The notes: generated by a model from the sequence alone, not told the origin. 26,753 bases of DNA from Candidatus Pacearchaeota archaeon (GCA_003693875.1 RFLO01000013.1:1-26753); one strand, 5' to 3'; shown: positions 5,532 through 14,133, counted from the stretch's first letter. Numbers and translations are program-made.

Positions 5532-8500
5532 AAAGGGGGTTATTTTTTAGTGTAGATGCATTGATTGCACTTGTAGTAATCCTTATAGGAGTTTTGATAG
5601 TTGTGCCATTCAATTCAGTCGATTACGAAGAAAAAGTTGTGCAGAAAGATATTATAAGGTCCCTTTCTGCACTAAAAATTGGAAGCATGAACAGTTCGCT
5701 TGTTCAAAGTTACTTGTCTTCTGGAATAATTTCTGACCCTAACAAGTCGGTATTAGAGCAAATCGGAGAATTTTATGTTTTAAACAAGACACGCTCGCGC
5801 GCCCTGGCACAGGAAGTTTTTAATCAAATAAACACAACAGATAACATAGGAATTTGGTTTGGAAATGAACTCATTTCATCAAGAAATAAAACAGTGTATG
5901 ATGCTGCTAACAGCGTAATTGTTGACAGACAGGTAATAAGCGGAATTCAAGAAGGGCAAAGTGTTACGGCTTATTCAGCAAGAGCCGTCCTCAATCGCAA
6001 TACTCAGTCAGAGTATTATTACTTCGGTGGATACATTGGGGAAGGTAACATAAGCCTTCGTGTTTTTTATAGGGGGGATATAAGGTCTGCTATTCTTGAG
6101 ATTGCAACAAAGAAAGACTTCGATGTTTATGTTAACGGGAACCTTGAAGGAAGTTTTACAGGTTCAAGCTCTGACTTTATCCCCAAGAAATACCAAATAC
6201 CAATATCTCATTTCTCATCTGGTGAAAATCTCTTTGAACTTCGTGGAGATAATCTTAATGTACAGGGAGGATTTCTACGCATAGACTATCAAAAACAATA
6301 CTCAAATGACTCTGAGAAAAAATACTACTTTCCTGGCATCGAAGGAGCAATAAACCTCTACGACGGATTAGATGTCCACGGAACACTCAAATCAATGAAT
6401 TTAAAGCTTCATCTTAAAACAAATTTCTCAACTTTCCTTTCAATTGGAAATGTCACGGTTTTTAACGGAACCACAAATGGTATTGAAACTAATATAACAA
6501 TACCTGATTCGACCCTCTCATCAAATCTTGACTATGGCTTTTTGAGCAACAAGACAATCCCAATAAGGCTCGGATTTGAAAATGCAAGTTATGTATCAAA
6601 CATTAGCCGCCCCCTCGACACGTTCAGCGTCACAGACCTAAGTGGCAGCATGAATCGGTATGGTTTTTGCAAAGACTATCAGACCTACCATTCTTACTGC
6701 GACAATTCCCCTACTTGGTGCATTGCCCCCCCAAATCAAGGTGGCTGTGGAGGAGTTTGGTACCGCCCAATTGATGCAGCAAAAGATGCTAATAAGGCAT
6801 TTATTGATGCAATCCTTAATTCCTCAAAAAATCGCGTTGGACTTGTGGGCTACAGTTCTACTACCATTGAATCTGCAAGTCATGACCTTTCCTCTGACGC
6901 TAACTCGCTGAAAGCAACTGTTGATTCTTGGTCTGCCAATGGAATGACTTGCATCTGTTGCGGCATAAACTCGGCAGTCGATAAAATTACCTCTGCAACT
7001 TCTACTGGTTCTCTTGCTGGAAACCTAATGACTTACTACCCTTTTGAAGACAGCGTAGAAGATTTAAGTGGAAAACAAAACAATGCAACAATTCATGGAA
7101 GCCCAACCTATCAAACAGGATCTTTTGGAAAATCCCTTGAATTTAACGGAGCAACAGATTATATCGAAGCAGGAAGAATTGAAAATGTTACAACCAATGG
7201 TACAATAGCATTCTGGTTTCGTCCAAGAAACAAGTTTGACAAAAAATCAAATAATCCACAAGGCTTGTGGTCCAAATATGAAAACAACTCAAAAAACGCT
7301 TTCATCTCGCTTAAAGGAAAAAATCTAAACACTGGCTCTGGAAGTGATGGTTCAATTCAGGTGAAATTTGAAAATGTTGGTGGAACAACATACATCCACA
7401 CTAACAAAAACAAATGGAACGGGGGAAATTGGTATCATATCGCAGTCACATGGGGAGGGGGAACCGTAAAGATTTATGTTGACGGAACCTTAGAAAACAC
7501 GGCATCTGGCTCACCAGACCTAAACATGCAAGGAAACCACACCTTCGGAAAGAGCGTCTTTGACAGTGCAGATTTCTCATCTGATGCTTACTTTGACGGC
7601 AGAATTGATGATGTAAGGGTCTACGACTACGAGCTAAGCCCATCCCAAATTGCGGGCCTTGCAGATATGACTCCAACCTGCCAGAATTCAATAGTTGAAA
7701 CTGGAGAAGTCTGTGATAGACAAAGTGCCTGCTCTGAAAACGGGGCTTTGGGCTCAATTAACTGTAACCCTACCTGTTCTGGATTCATTGGATCTTGCAA
7801 TACGACGGCTATATGTGGTAATGGAATCTTAAACTCTGGGGAAGAATGTGACGATGGAAATACCCAGAATTACGACGGATGCTCAAGCAGTTGCAAAATT
7901 GAGGAAAGATTAAAGTCAATTGTTGTCATGAGCGATGGACAGGCAAATGTAAGGTGCCCAAGACAAAACACTGGAAGTGCATCACAAGATGCTATCCAGG
8001 CAGCTTGTGATGCCTACAATAACTACGGAATTCGCGTCTACTCCGTTGGTTTTGGAAGTAATGCAGACGAATCAACTCTTCAGGCAATAGCTAACTGCGG
8101 AAATGGTTCATATTACTTTGGAAATATCTCTGATATAATCAATATTTACAAAAACATTGCTGGAGAAATAATACAGGGCTCCTATGTCCAACAAAGACTT
8201 GAGATCAGTGGTGATCTTGACTCAAGAATCTGGCCGGATTCTTACATCGACTTCGAAGTTGATGAACCCCCAAAGCCATTTGGAATTCTTGTAACAAAAG
8301 AAAAAAAGTTCAATGATGGTTACGGGGGGACTTTTAACATTCCAGAAAATTCAAGTGTTGTAGAAGCTTTCGTTGTTTCCTACTCAGGACCAAGATGGAC
8401 TGCCGAAGCCTACATCAACAATACGATTTTTTACAATTTGAGTGACTACGGAGATACTTTTGTAAAACTTGGAGACCCATATTCAATTAGAATCCCAACA

Positions 8501-8938
8501 AGCCTCATTCAGAAAAGTAACCAGATTAATCTTACAACCGGGCTTAATCCATCTAACCTTACGGAAGGCTCATCAGAAAATAAGATAATCTATACAATTA
8601 AAAGAGACAATATTGCAGCTTATTCCTCACTTTCCGCTATTGCCGACGGGTGCTACTGGCATATAGAGTTTGAAAACAACACTTTTGCAGACCTAAATGT
8701 TCCATCAGATTACAGCGGCTCAGATAACTGCTATTACAATTCCTCTGTTAGATCTATTAGCAATGCACAGGACGCGGTCCAAGTTGCAGTAAAGCGTCTT
8801 TTGGAGCTTCTCGACTTTGATAATGACGGCGTTGTTGATGTCAAGTTTGATGCGGGCGATATGAGCATAAATTCCTCATCAATTAGCGGAATCCCGTATA
8901 GCTGGTCAACCGAAATGCAGGTTAGAACATGGAATTAG
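5528..8938 (+). CDS. Giant pilin-like protein: vWA domain interrupted by LamG and Cys-rich insertion, 1136 aa
   Basis: The N-terminus (MKRGLFFSVDALIALVVILIG) is pilin-like, so the protein is probably anchored in the membrane or a filament. After about 350 residues of beta-rich sequence comes a von Willebrand A domain: DLSGS at 370-374 (metal-ion-dependent adhesion site), the Thr of the second loop at 474 in GMTCICCGI, then a break. Residues about 499-715 form a LamG/concanavalin-like domain (YYPFEDS, WYHIAVTW, VDGTLENT, GRIDDVRVYD). Residues about 716-790 are a cysteine-rich DUF4215-like segment (CGNGILNSGEECDDGN). The vWA domain then resumes with IVVMSDG (799-804) and ends near 883. A calcium-loop-like DFDNDGVVD (1096-1104) lies near the C-terminus. 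I chose the ATG at 5528, which overlaps the previous stop, over a TTG nine bases earlier. The architecture suggests a TadG-like tip adhesin. Confidence 0.85.
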   Translation: MKRGLFFSVDALIALVVILIGVLIVVPFNSVDYEEKVVQKDIIRSLSALKIGSMNSSLVQSYLSSGIISDPNKSVLEQIGEFYVLNKTRSRALAQEVFNQINTTDNIGIWFGNELISSRNKTVYDAANSVIVDRQVISGIQEGQSVTAYSARAVLNRNTQSEYYYFGGYIGEGNISLRVFYRGDIRSAILEIATKKDFDVYVNGNLEGSFTGSSSDFIPKKYQIPISHFSSGENLFELRGDNLNVQGGFLRIDYQKQYSNDSEKKYYFPGIEGAINLYDGLDVHGTLKSMNLKLHLKTNFSTFLSIGNVTVFNGTTNGIETNITIPDSTLSSNLDYGFLSNKTIPIRLGFENASYVSNISRPLDTFSVTDLSGSMNRYGFCKDYQTYHSYCDNSPTWCIAPPNQGGCGGVWYRPIDAAKDANKAFIDAILNSSKNRVGLVGYSSTTIESASHDLSSDANSLKATVDSWSANGMTCICCGINSAVDKITSATSTGSLAGNLMTYYPFEDSVEDLSGKQNNATIHGSPTYQTGSFGKSLEFNGATDYIEAGRIENVTTNGTIAFWFRPRNKFDKKSNNPQGLWSKYENNSKNAFISLKGKNLNTGSGSDGSIQVKFENVGGTTYIHTNKNKWNGGNWYHIAVTWGGGTVKIYVDGTLENTASGSPDLNMQGNHTFGKSVFDSADFSSDAYFDGRIDDVRVYDYELSPSQIAGLADMTPTCQNSIVETGEVCDRQSACSENGALGSINCNPTCSGFIGSCNTTAICGNGILNSGEECDDGNTQNYDGCSSSCKIEERLKSIVVMSDGQANVRCPRQNTGSASQDAIQAACDAYNNYGIRVYSVGFGSNADESTLQAIANCGNGSYYFGNISDIINIYKNIAGEIIQGSYVQQRLEISGDLDSRIWPDSYIDFEVDEPPKPFGILVTKEKKFNDGYGGTFNIPENSSVVEAFVVSYSGPRWTAEAYINNTIFYNLSDYGDTFVKLGDPYSIRIPTSLIQKSNQINLTTGLNPSNLTEGSSENKIIYTIKRDNIAAYSSLSAIADGCYWHIEFENNTFADLNVPSDYSGSDNCYYNSSVRSISNAQDAVQVAVKRLLELLDFDNDGVVDVKFDAGDMSINSSSISGIPYSWSTEMQVRTWN

Positions 8939-9864
8939 GAAAACGTGGCATTTTCTTCACACTGACTGCAATAGCTTTGCTTTCACTTGCACTTATTTCT
9001 TTTAGCATACTTTCAATTTCAAAACAAAGACATTCTATCTCAAAAAGAGTTGAAACCCTAAACTCTTTTGTCCACTCTCTCGAAGAGGATATGAAAAGAA
9101 AACTCTATATTTCGGGATTTAGAATTATTTTTCTTTTTGAGAAAAGAATTGTCAGGAGTGGTGCTTATATCAGCGATGCCGAAAATGCCTCAAGAGAAGC
9201 TTTTTTTCAAGGAACCATTGATGGCTCTGCAGATAACGACGAACAGGTTTTGCTTGATGGTGTAAAGTTTTCAGACATAAAAAACGATGTTTTAAGCCTT
9301 GGAAGAAAGCTTAATCTTGAAGTTAGCCTTGAAAACCCTTCTCTTGAAGTTTACCAAAAAAACCCCTGGTTTGTTCACTTAAAACTTACAACAAATTTTT
9401 CAGCACGCGATATTAATGGTCTTGCATCGTGGAACAAAACACTCATAACCGAAGCAGATGTTCCAGTCATAGGGTTTGAAGATCCTCTTTATGTTTTAAA
9501 CACCAATGGAAAAGTTTTTCAAAAAATAAATCGGACGCCCTACAAGCCTCTTGTCAGCGGAAGCGATGTTACAAATCTTACAAATCATGTTAACGGAGGA
9601 TTCTATATAGCTTCAAACAAAAGTCCAAGCTTCCTAAATCGTCTTGAGGGCAATTTTAGTTGGAACGATTTCGGAATAGAGTCTCTTGTAAACATCCCCT
9701 TGCTTTCATCTCTTGGAATTGAAGTTTATGATAAGTCGGTAGTGGACTCTGTTTATTTTTCCAATAGCAACCCTACCTCACATAACATACAGGGAATGCC
9801 GCCGTGGTTTAAGATTGATGATGACCATCTCGAAATTTATAATCTAACTGGCCTTACCACTTAA
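8929..9864 (+). CDS. Pilin-like membrane-anchored protein, 311 aa, last gene of the operon
   Basis: Begins MELGKRGIFFTLTAIALLSLALIS, a short basic leader and one hydrophobic helix like the other four proteins, but without an acidic residue at the usual position. A coiled or helical stretch follows (residues 30-60, QRHSISKRVETLNSFVHSLE), then an extracytoplasmic beta-rich region with many sequons (NTT-like NKT, NFS, NLT). I recognise no enzymatic domain. It overlaps the end of the giant vWA gene by ten bases, so it is cotranscribed with it, and its stop overlaps the convergent signal peptidase gene by four. It may be a companion or assembly subunit of the vWA protein. Confidence 0.75.
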   Translation: MELGKRGIFFTLTAIALLSLALISFSILSISKQRHSISKRVETLNSFVHSLEEDMKRKLYISGFRIIFLFEKRIVRSGAYISDAENASREAFFQGTIDGSADNDEQVLLDGVKFSDIKNDVLSLGRKLNLEVSLENPSLEVYQKNPWFVHLKLTTNFSARDINGLASWNKTLITEADVPVIGFEDPLYVLNTNGKVFQKINRTPYKPLVSGSDVTNLTNHVNGGFYIASNKSPSFLNRLEGNFSWNDFGIESLVNIPLLSSLGIEVYDKSVVDSVYFSNSNPTSHNIQGMPPWFKIDDDHLEIYNLTGLTT

Positions 9865-10433
9865 CTGCAAAAGCCTCTTTGCTCTGGAGGCCTGAATGGC
9901 TCAAAAAAAATCAGTTTTATCCAGCCTATTAGTGGTATGCGAAAAACAGCCTTCCCAATTACCTGGCTCTTGTTAATCTCCTTTTCCGAAGGAAGCTGAA
10001 GATAATTTGTCTTGTAGTTATCTCCTTTTGTTGAAAAGGTCTCGCCCGCGCGTATCACTCGGTGAATCAATGGATGCCTCGAACCTGCTTCAAATATTAT
10101 CACATCTCCGACCTTAACATTTTTTGGCCCAACAACAAATATTACATCGCCCTTACTAAACCCGTCTGGAAATGTCCAATCTTTCGTATCTTCTATCGAG
10201 ATATTGTTTTCTGCATAAAGCGTACTTTTGAATACATTATCAAAGCCCCTTCGGTCATGATACATTGAGCAACTTTCTACTATAACAAGTGGAAGGCTCG
10301 TTCCGGTAACAAGTGAAAGAAGTGGAAAGAAAACAAAGCGAATCAGGACAAAGGCAAGCAGAAGCGTTGCAAAAAAAGATGGCCAGTCATCCCGCTTAAA
10401 AAATTCTACCACCTCTTTCATTAATTTTCTCAT
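9861..10433 (-). CDS. Signal peptidase I, Sec11 (archaeal/ER) type, 190 aa
   Basis: Cleaves signal peptides of exported proteins at the outer face of the membrane. One N-terminal transmembrane helix (residues 20-42, LLLAFVLIRFVFFPLLSLV) is followed by the catalytic serine in VESCSMYH (Ser56), box GDVIIFEAGSRHPLIHRVI with His124 in the place of the bacterial Lys, and KGDNY (Asp138). Ser/His/Asp in this order is the ER/archaeal arrangement. The region after residue 60 carries an unusual 30-residue polar insertion before GDVIFVV. The protein probably processes ordinary Sec substrates such as the surface proteins encoded nearby; the class III pilin leaders need a different peptidase. It has its own promoter, 38 bases after the GTPase gene. 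Confidence 0.88.
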   Translation of the reverse strand: MRKLMKEVVEFFKRDDWPSFFATLLLAFVLIRFVFFPLLSLVTGTSLPLVIVESCSMYHDRRGFDNVFKSTLYAENNISIEDTKDWTFPDGFSKGDVIFVVGPKNVKVGDVIIFEAGSRHPLIHRVIRAGETFSTKGDNYKTNYLQLPSEKEINKSQVIGKAVFRIPLIGWIKLIFFEPFRPPEQRGFCS

Positions 10434-10453
10434 TGAAAAAACTCGAATAGTTC

Positions 10454-10461
10454 ATTTAAAT
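10454..10461 (-). promoter_or_regulatory. TATA box for signal peptidase
   Basis: ATTTAAAT centred 24.5 bases upstream of the ATG at 10433, in the short gap after the GTPase gene. It indicates independent transcription rather than read-through. Confidence 0.6.
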
Positions 10462-10471
10462 AATTTGCTCA

Positions 10472-11275
10472 TTATTTAATTCTCCCTTCCTGCCAATCTC
10501 GAAGAACTTTCCTTGCAGCCCTCTCCGTATCCTTTTTCCCTTTTTTTAGAAGAAATTTCTTTGATTCAGCCAAACGTTCAAGAAACTCCTCAGAATCATT
10601 TGCATCAATATCGTAGTGTTTGTTTAATCTCTCCTTAAACTTTTCAAAAAGTGTCGTGACAACAACCTCCGGGTCCCTTACATCCGAGGCGCTTCTTGCC
10701 CCAAAAATTGTTGCAATAGCAAATTTTTCCCTTTTCGTGGAGTAAGTATCCTTGGAAATTACTCCCGGAGTATCAAGTAAAACCACATTTTCAAATAGCC
10801 TTATTTTTTGAATTCCACGAGTAAACCCTGCCTGTTTAGAGGTTTTTGTTTTAGCTGACCGGGCAAGTACGTTTATCAAAGAACTCTTACCCGTGTTTGG
10901 AAACCCGATAACTCCCACAACCACCTTACTCTTTTTAATTTTTTTTGTATGGATTCTTAGAATTTCCCTTAAAGTAGATATGCCTTTTTTTGTCTTAACT
11001 GAGACAAGAATTGAAGGTTTCAGTTTAGTTTTTTTTGGTTTTTTTAGAAGGTCTGATTTGTTCAAAACAAAGATTATCTTTTTCCCGCCGGACTTTGCAA
11101 ATTCTTCTAAATCCTTGTTTCGCATTTCGTCTGCAAAACGCGCATCAAGAACCTCAAGAAGAATATCAGATTCCCCAACTACTTCCCTTGCAATTTCTGG
11201 ATACTTTTTTCTCTGTTTTCCAATGTTTTCTATCTTTTTTGTCTTCCTTGAGCTAAAACTATATCTTAGTTTCAT
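10472..11275 (-). CDS. Circularly permuted GTPase, YlqF/YawG-type (ribosome biogenesis), 267 aa
   Basis: The GTP-binding motifs come in permuted order: NKSD (G4, residues 72-75) first, then P-loop GFPNTGKS (124-131), T152 in AGFTRG (G2) and DTPG (G3, 168-171). This order is the mark of the YlqF/YawG/Nog2 family, whose members act in ribosomal subunit assembly. The N-terminus is basic (KLRYSFSSRKTKKIENIGKQ) and the C-terminus is a helical Lys-rich tail that could contact rRNA. I set the start at the ATG at 11275 rather than an earlier one at 11344, because the earlier one lies inside the upstream gene. Only four bases separate it from the surface protein gene's stop, so the two are cotranscribed, which is an odd functional pairing. 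Confidence 0.88.
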   Translation of the reverse strand: MKLRYSFSSRKTKKIENIGKQRKKYPEIAREVVGESDILLEVLDARFADEMRNKDLEEFAKSGGKKIIFVLNKSDLLKKPKKTKLKPSILVSVKTKKGISTLREILRIHTKKIKKSKVVVGVIGFPNTGKSSLINVLARSAKTKTSKQAGFTRGIQKIRLFENVVLLDTPGVISKDTYSTKREKFAIATIFGARSASDVRDPEVVVTTLFEKFKERLNKHYDIDANDSEEFLERLAESKKFLLKKGKKDTERAARKVLRDWQEGRIK

Positions 11276-11279
11276 AAAA

Positions 11280-14111
11280 TTACTTTCGCTTTGACAAACG
11301 ATAAATCCTTCTGCCAATAAAAAATACCGCAACAAGAAATACAAGTATGATTATTGCAACTATTGAACCTGTTCCTGCAAGATTTTTTGCAACAAAACCA
11401 GTTGGAGCATTTCCTCCATATATCACTGACTCTTCAAGGATTGTTTTTCCTGTTGGGGTTAATACTGCAACCTTAAGCATTCCACTCTCTGCCTTCGAGA
11501 TGTCCAACTCTATTTCCCCTCCCTCGCTTTCAATCTCAAATGGATCCTGTGCTATAACCTTCCCATTATCATCAGTCACTCTGAATACCAGATTTTCCTT
11601 CGGCTTTGACAGTTCCGCCTTGTACTCTATTTTCATCGTATTTTCCTCCACAGAAATCTTCTTAATTTGAAAATTAACTTCCGTTTTAATAAGCTTCACC
11701 TCAAATGGAATCTTAGCAGTTATATTATCAAGGCACTCAATAAAAAGCTCAAATCCGTCTATTTTTTCTTCTTTTGCTATGAAGTTCATCTTGAAATCAA
11801 CTAATTCTCCAGCGGCAATGTTCTTTATGTCCGAAGAATCAACGAGTTCCTCGTATCCTTTTTTCGGCTTTAGGCGGCACTTATTTGCAGAGAAAAGCCT
11901 TTTATTCTTCACGCTTACCTCTATGCTTTTCTCTTCATCGGGAACCACTATTATCTTTACGGGTTTTATTTCAAAATAAGAAGTTGAAGAGCTTTGGCCT
12001 CCTCCGCCTCCTCCGCCGGAACCCCCTCCGCCTCCACCACCAGAACCGCCGCCGGAGCCTCCTCCGCCACCAGTTCCAGAGCTCGTTGAAACAGAAAAGG
12101 TAGAGTTTGTTGAGTTAACATTGCCTGCAACATCCTCTGCTGTCAAAAAGAAATAATACTCCCCATCAGCAGAAAGGTCAAAGGCCGAGGAGTTGCAATC
12201 AGGAAGGGTTGTGTTAGAAATCACTTCTTGTCCAGTTGTCCAGCTTACGCTGTAAAAGCAAGATAAAGACGAGTTATCGTTTGCCTGAAATTGTATTGGT
12301 ATGTTTTTTCTTGTAGAATAAGAGCCTTTTGGCGAATTAATTTCTACTTTTGGATTTTCTGTATCTACCAAAATTGTATTGTTCGAAGTAGAGTTAGAGT
12401 TAGAGGCAGTATCAAAACACTTAATACTCCAAATATAAACTGCATCGGACAAACTTAGTTGAAAACTATTGTTTGCTTGGGAAATGGGGTTTTGGTCCGT
12501 CTGATTTAGTGAATACTCTCCAGTAAAATTACCCCAAAGTTCACACCTATCAAGGTCTACATCCGTTGGAATGTAAGTAAAATTAACATCCCTCTTATTA
12601 GATGTAGATGATGGACCTACTATTTCAATTGCTGGAGGGCCTGTTTGGACTGTAAAGTTCGCCGAATCTGCGGAAACCTCTCCTACCGTATCATTTACAA
12701 AAATCCTAATTTCATGAACCCCATTGGTTGTATCAAATGTAGAGTTTGCACAATTCGGAAGTGTTGTATTCTGGCCATTGTCTATGTTGAACCAACAAGA
12801 GTCAATATTTGATTCCGCATCTGTCACCGAGAAGTTTAAAGGAATCCCAGAAGAGTATCCAAACAAATCATCATTTGCTGGAGAGATTAAGGTTATTGTG
12901 GGTGCAGTGTTTTGCGGGCTATAGTCAATTGAAACATCCTTAAATGCAGGCGAAAGCGAAGATCTTTGGCTATGAAGCCTGAATTTGTACTGAAAGTATC
13001 TGTTATCCGGAAGGTTCAGGTTTTGGGGGGATGTCGCACGAATTTGCGTGAACTGTTCGCCTGAACAGGAAACGTCGTTGCAGGTTCGCACATAAAGATT
13101 GAGCCTTAGAGCTCCTCTTTTGTATAAATCTAAAATTTCAGAGTCAGAAAGAGCGCGGTTCCATATTGCAACCTCATCAATCCCACCCCTAAAATAGCCA
13201 TTGCCTAAAACAGAAACATCCCGCCCAATTGAAAGAGGAGGTATTGTGCTGGAATAAAGGCGATTAATTGGATCTGGCTGAGGATTTTCAGACACCCCAT
13301 TCAGATATACATCGAGGTTTGTCCCGTTCCATCTCCCAACTATATGATACCATCTGCCAGGCACCATAGTGGTCGTCCCGGTTGCATAAACACAGCTTGC
13401 AAGCCCGCCGTTTGAACATGCAACAAATCGTGGTCGCCTATTTTTTATCTGCAAAACCCAGGAACGATGATTTCCAAGAGAACGATACCTTGAAACTATA
13501 TCCCTATCCACCGACGCACCATAGGGTGCTGGAAAAACCCAGGCAGAGACAGTAATTGCGTTTGTAAAATTAAACGCTTGGCTGTAAGCAACATCTACTG
13601 TTCCATTAATTCCGTTAAACCCAAAAGCTCTGTTAAATTTTCCCGGAAGATTTCTTGTTACCCCCCTTGTCAAGATTACAGAGTTGCCAAGGCCTGAGGT
13701 ATCTTGAGGATTGCCAGATGTTTCGTCAAAATGAAACAAAAGAACATTTCCATTCATATTTGCGTTCCCGGTTGGAAAATTTTCTGAACCGCCGTTGTCT
13801 GGAAGAGGCTTTTGGTAAGGTCCTTTCGCTGTCCACGAAATATTGTTCCATGTTGAATTTGATAGGGCATCAAATACTCTTGAAGTATAATTGCCTACCA
13901 TAAATCCTGGAGCCAGCTGAACATATCCTGAAGAAAATTCCGTGTTTTCGTAGGTTCCAAGGTCAAAGTCATTTTGGGACGAATCAGAAAAAATTGCAAA
14001 TCCTGTAAGCCAGTTTCCACCTATATCTATTGTTGCAAAATTAATTGCGAAAATGAAAAATCCAAGGACAATAACCCCCAGGATGATAACAAGCTCTTTA
14101 TTACCCCTCAT
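11280..14111 (-). CDS. Large cell-surface protein: LamG domain, Ig-like repeats, poly-Gly hinge, C-terminal anchor, 943 aa
   Basis: The N-terminus is a signal anchor (ELVIILGVIVLGFFIFAINF). Residues about 122-335 form a LamG/concanavalin-like domain (LLFHFDETSGNPQDTSG, WYHIVGRWNG, GGIDEVAIWNRALSDSEI). Three Ig-like or cadherin-like repeats follow, starting near 403, 490 and 585, each with TITLISPAN- or KVEINSPKG-type openings, paired cysteines and many sequons. A glycine/serine hinge occupies 680-705. Two further beta domains follow, then one transmembrane helix (915-935) and a basic tail (RRIYRLSKRK) holding the protein in the membrane. The layout suggests a cell-surface adhesin or cell-wall component. 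It shares the LamG type with the giant vWA protein of the pilin operon. Ligand unknown. Confidence 0.88.
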   Translation of the reverse strand: MRGNKELVIILGVIVLGFFIFAINFATIDIGGNWLTGFAIFSDSSQNDFDLGTYENTEFSSGYVQLAPGFMVGNYTSRVFDALSNSTWNNISWTAKGPYQKPLPDNGGSENFPTGNANMNGNVLLFHFDETSGNPQDTSGLGNSVILTRGVTRNLPGKFNRAFGFNGINGTVDVAYSQAFNFTNAITVSAWVFPAPYGASVDRDIVSRYRSLGNHRSWVLQIKNRRPRFVACSNGGLASCVYATGTTTMVPGRWYHIVGRWNGTNLDVYLNGVSENPQPDPINRLYSSTIPPLSIGRDVSVLGNGYFRGGIDEVAIWNRALSDSEILDLYKRGALRLNLYVRTCNDVSCSGEQFTQIRATSPQNLNLPDNRYFQYKFRLHSQRSSLSPAFKDVSIDYSPQNTAPTITLISPANDDLFGYSSGIPLNFSVTDAESNIDSCWFNIDNGQNTTLPNCANSTFDTTNGVHEIRIFVNDTVGEVSADSANFTVQTGPPAIEIVGPSSTSNKRDVNFTYIPTDVDLDRCELWGNFTGEYSLNQTDQNPISQANNSFQLSLSDAVYIWSIKCFDTASNSNSTSNNTILVDTENPKVEINSPKGSYSTRKNIPIQFQANDNSSLSCFYSVSWTTGQEVISNTTLPDCNSSAFDLSADGEYYFFLTAEDVAGNVNSTNSTFSVSTSSGTGGGGGSGGGSGGGGGGGSGGGGGGGQSSSTSYFEIKPVKIIVVPDEEKSIEVSVKNKRLFSANKCRLKPKKGYEELVDSSDIKNIAAGELVDFKMNFIAKEEKIDGFELFIECLDNITAKIPFEVKLIKTEVNFQIKKISVEENTMKIEYKAELSKPKENLVFRVTDDNGKVIAQDPFEIESEGGEIELDISKAESGMLKVAVLTPTGKTILEESVIYGGNAPTGFVAKNLAGTGSIVAIIILVFLVAVFFIGRRIYRLSKRK
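11997..12074 (-). repeat. GC-rich low-complexity tract encoding a poly-Gly/Ser hinge
   Basis: The coding strand is a run of GGN glycine codons broken by AGT/TCC-type serine codons, giving blocks such as GGGGGSGGGSGGG. It is far richer in G+C than its AT-rich surroundings. It encodes residues 680-705, a flexible spacer between the Ig-like repeats and the membrane-proximal domains. Length variation by slippage is plausible here. Confidence 0.85.
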
Positions 14112-14133
14112 TAATTGAATTAGTACTATTGGG

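Noticed and set aside
7446..7757. Minus-strand 103-codon frame inside the giant vWA gene
   Set aside because: It is a shadow of the coding frame; the residues (His, Arg and Gln rich) are typical of antisense readings.
11276..11344. Upstream start of the permuted GTPase at 11344
   Set aside because: It lies inside the end of the large surface protein gene, and the family start matches the ATG at 11275.
11997..12074. GC-rich tract considered as a CRISPR or tandem repeat array
   Set aside because: It has no regular repeat and spacer units and is simply glycine and serine codons. No CRISPR array was seen anywhere in the window.
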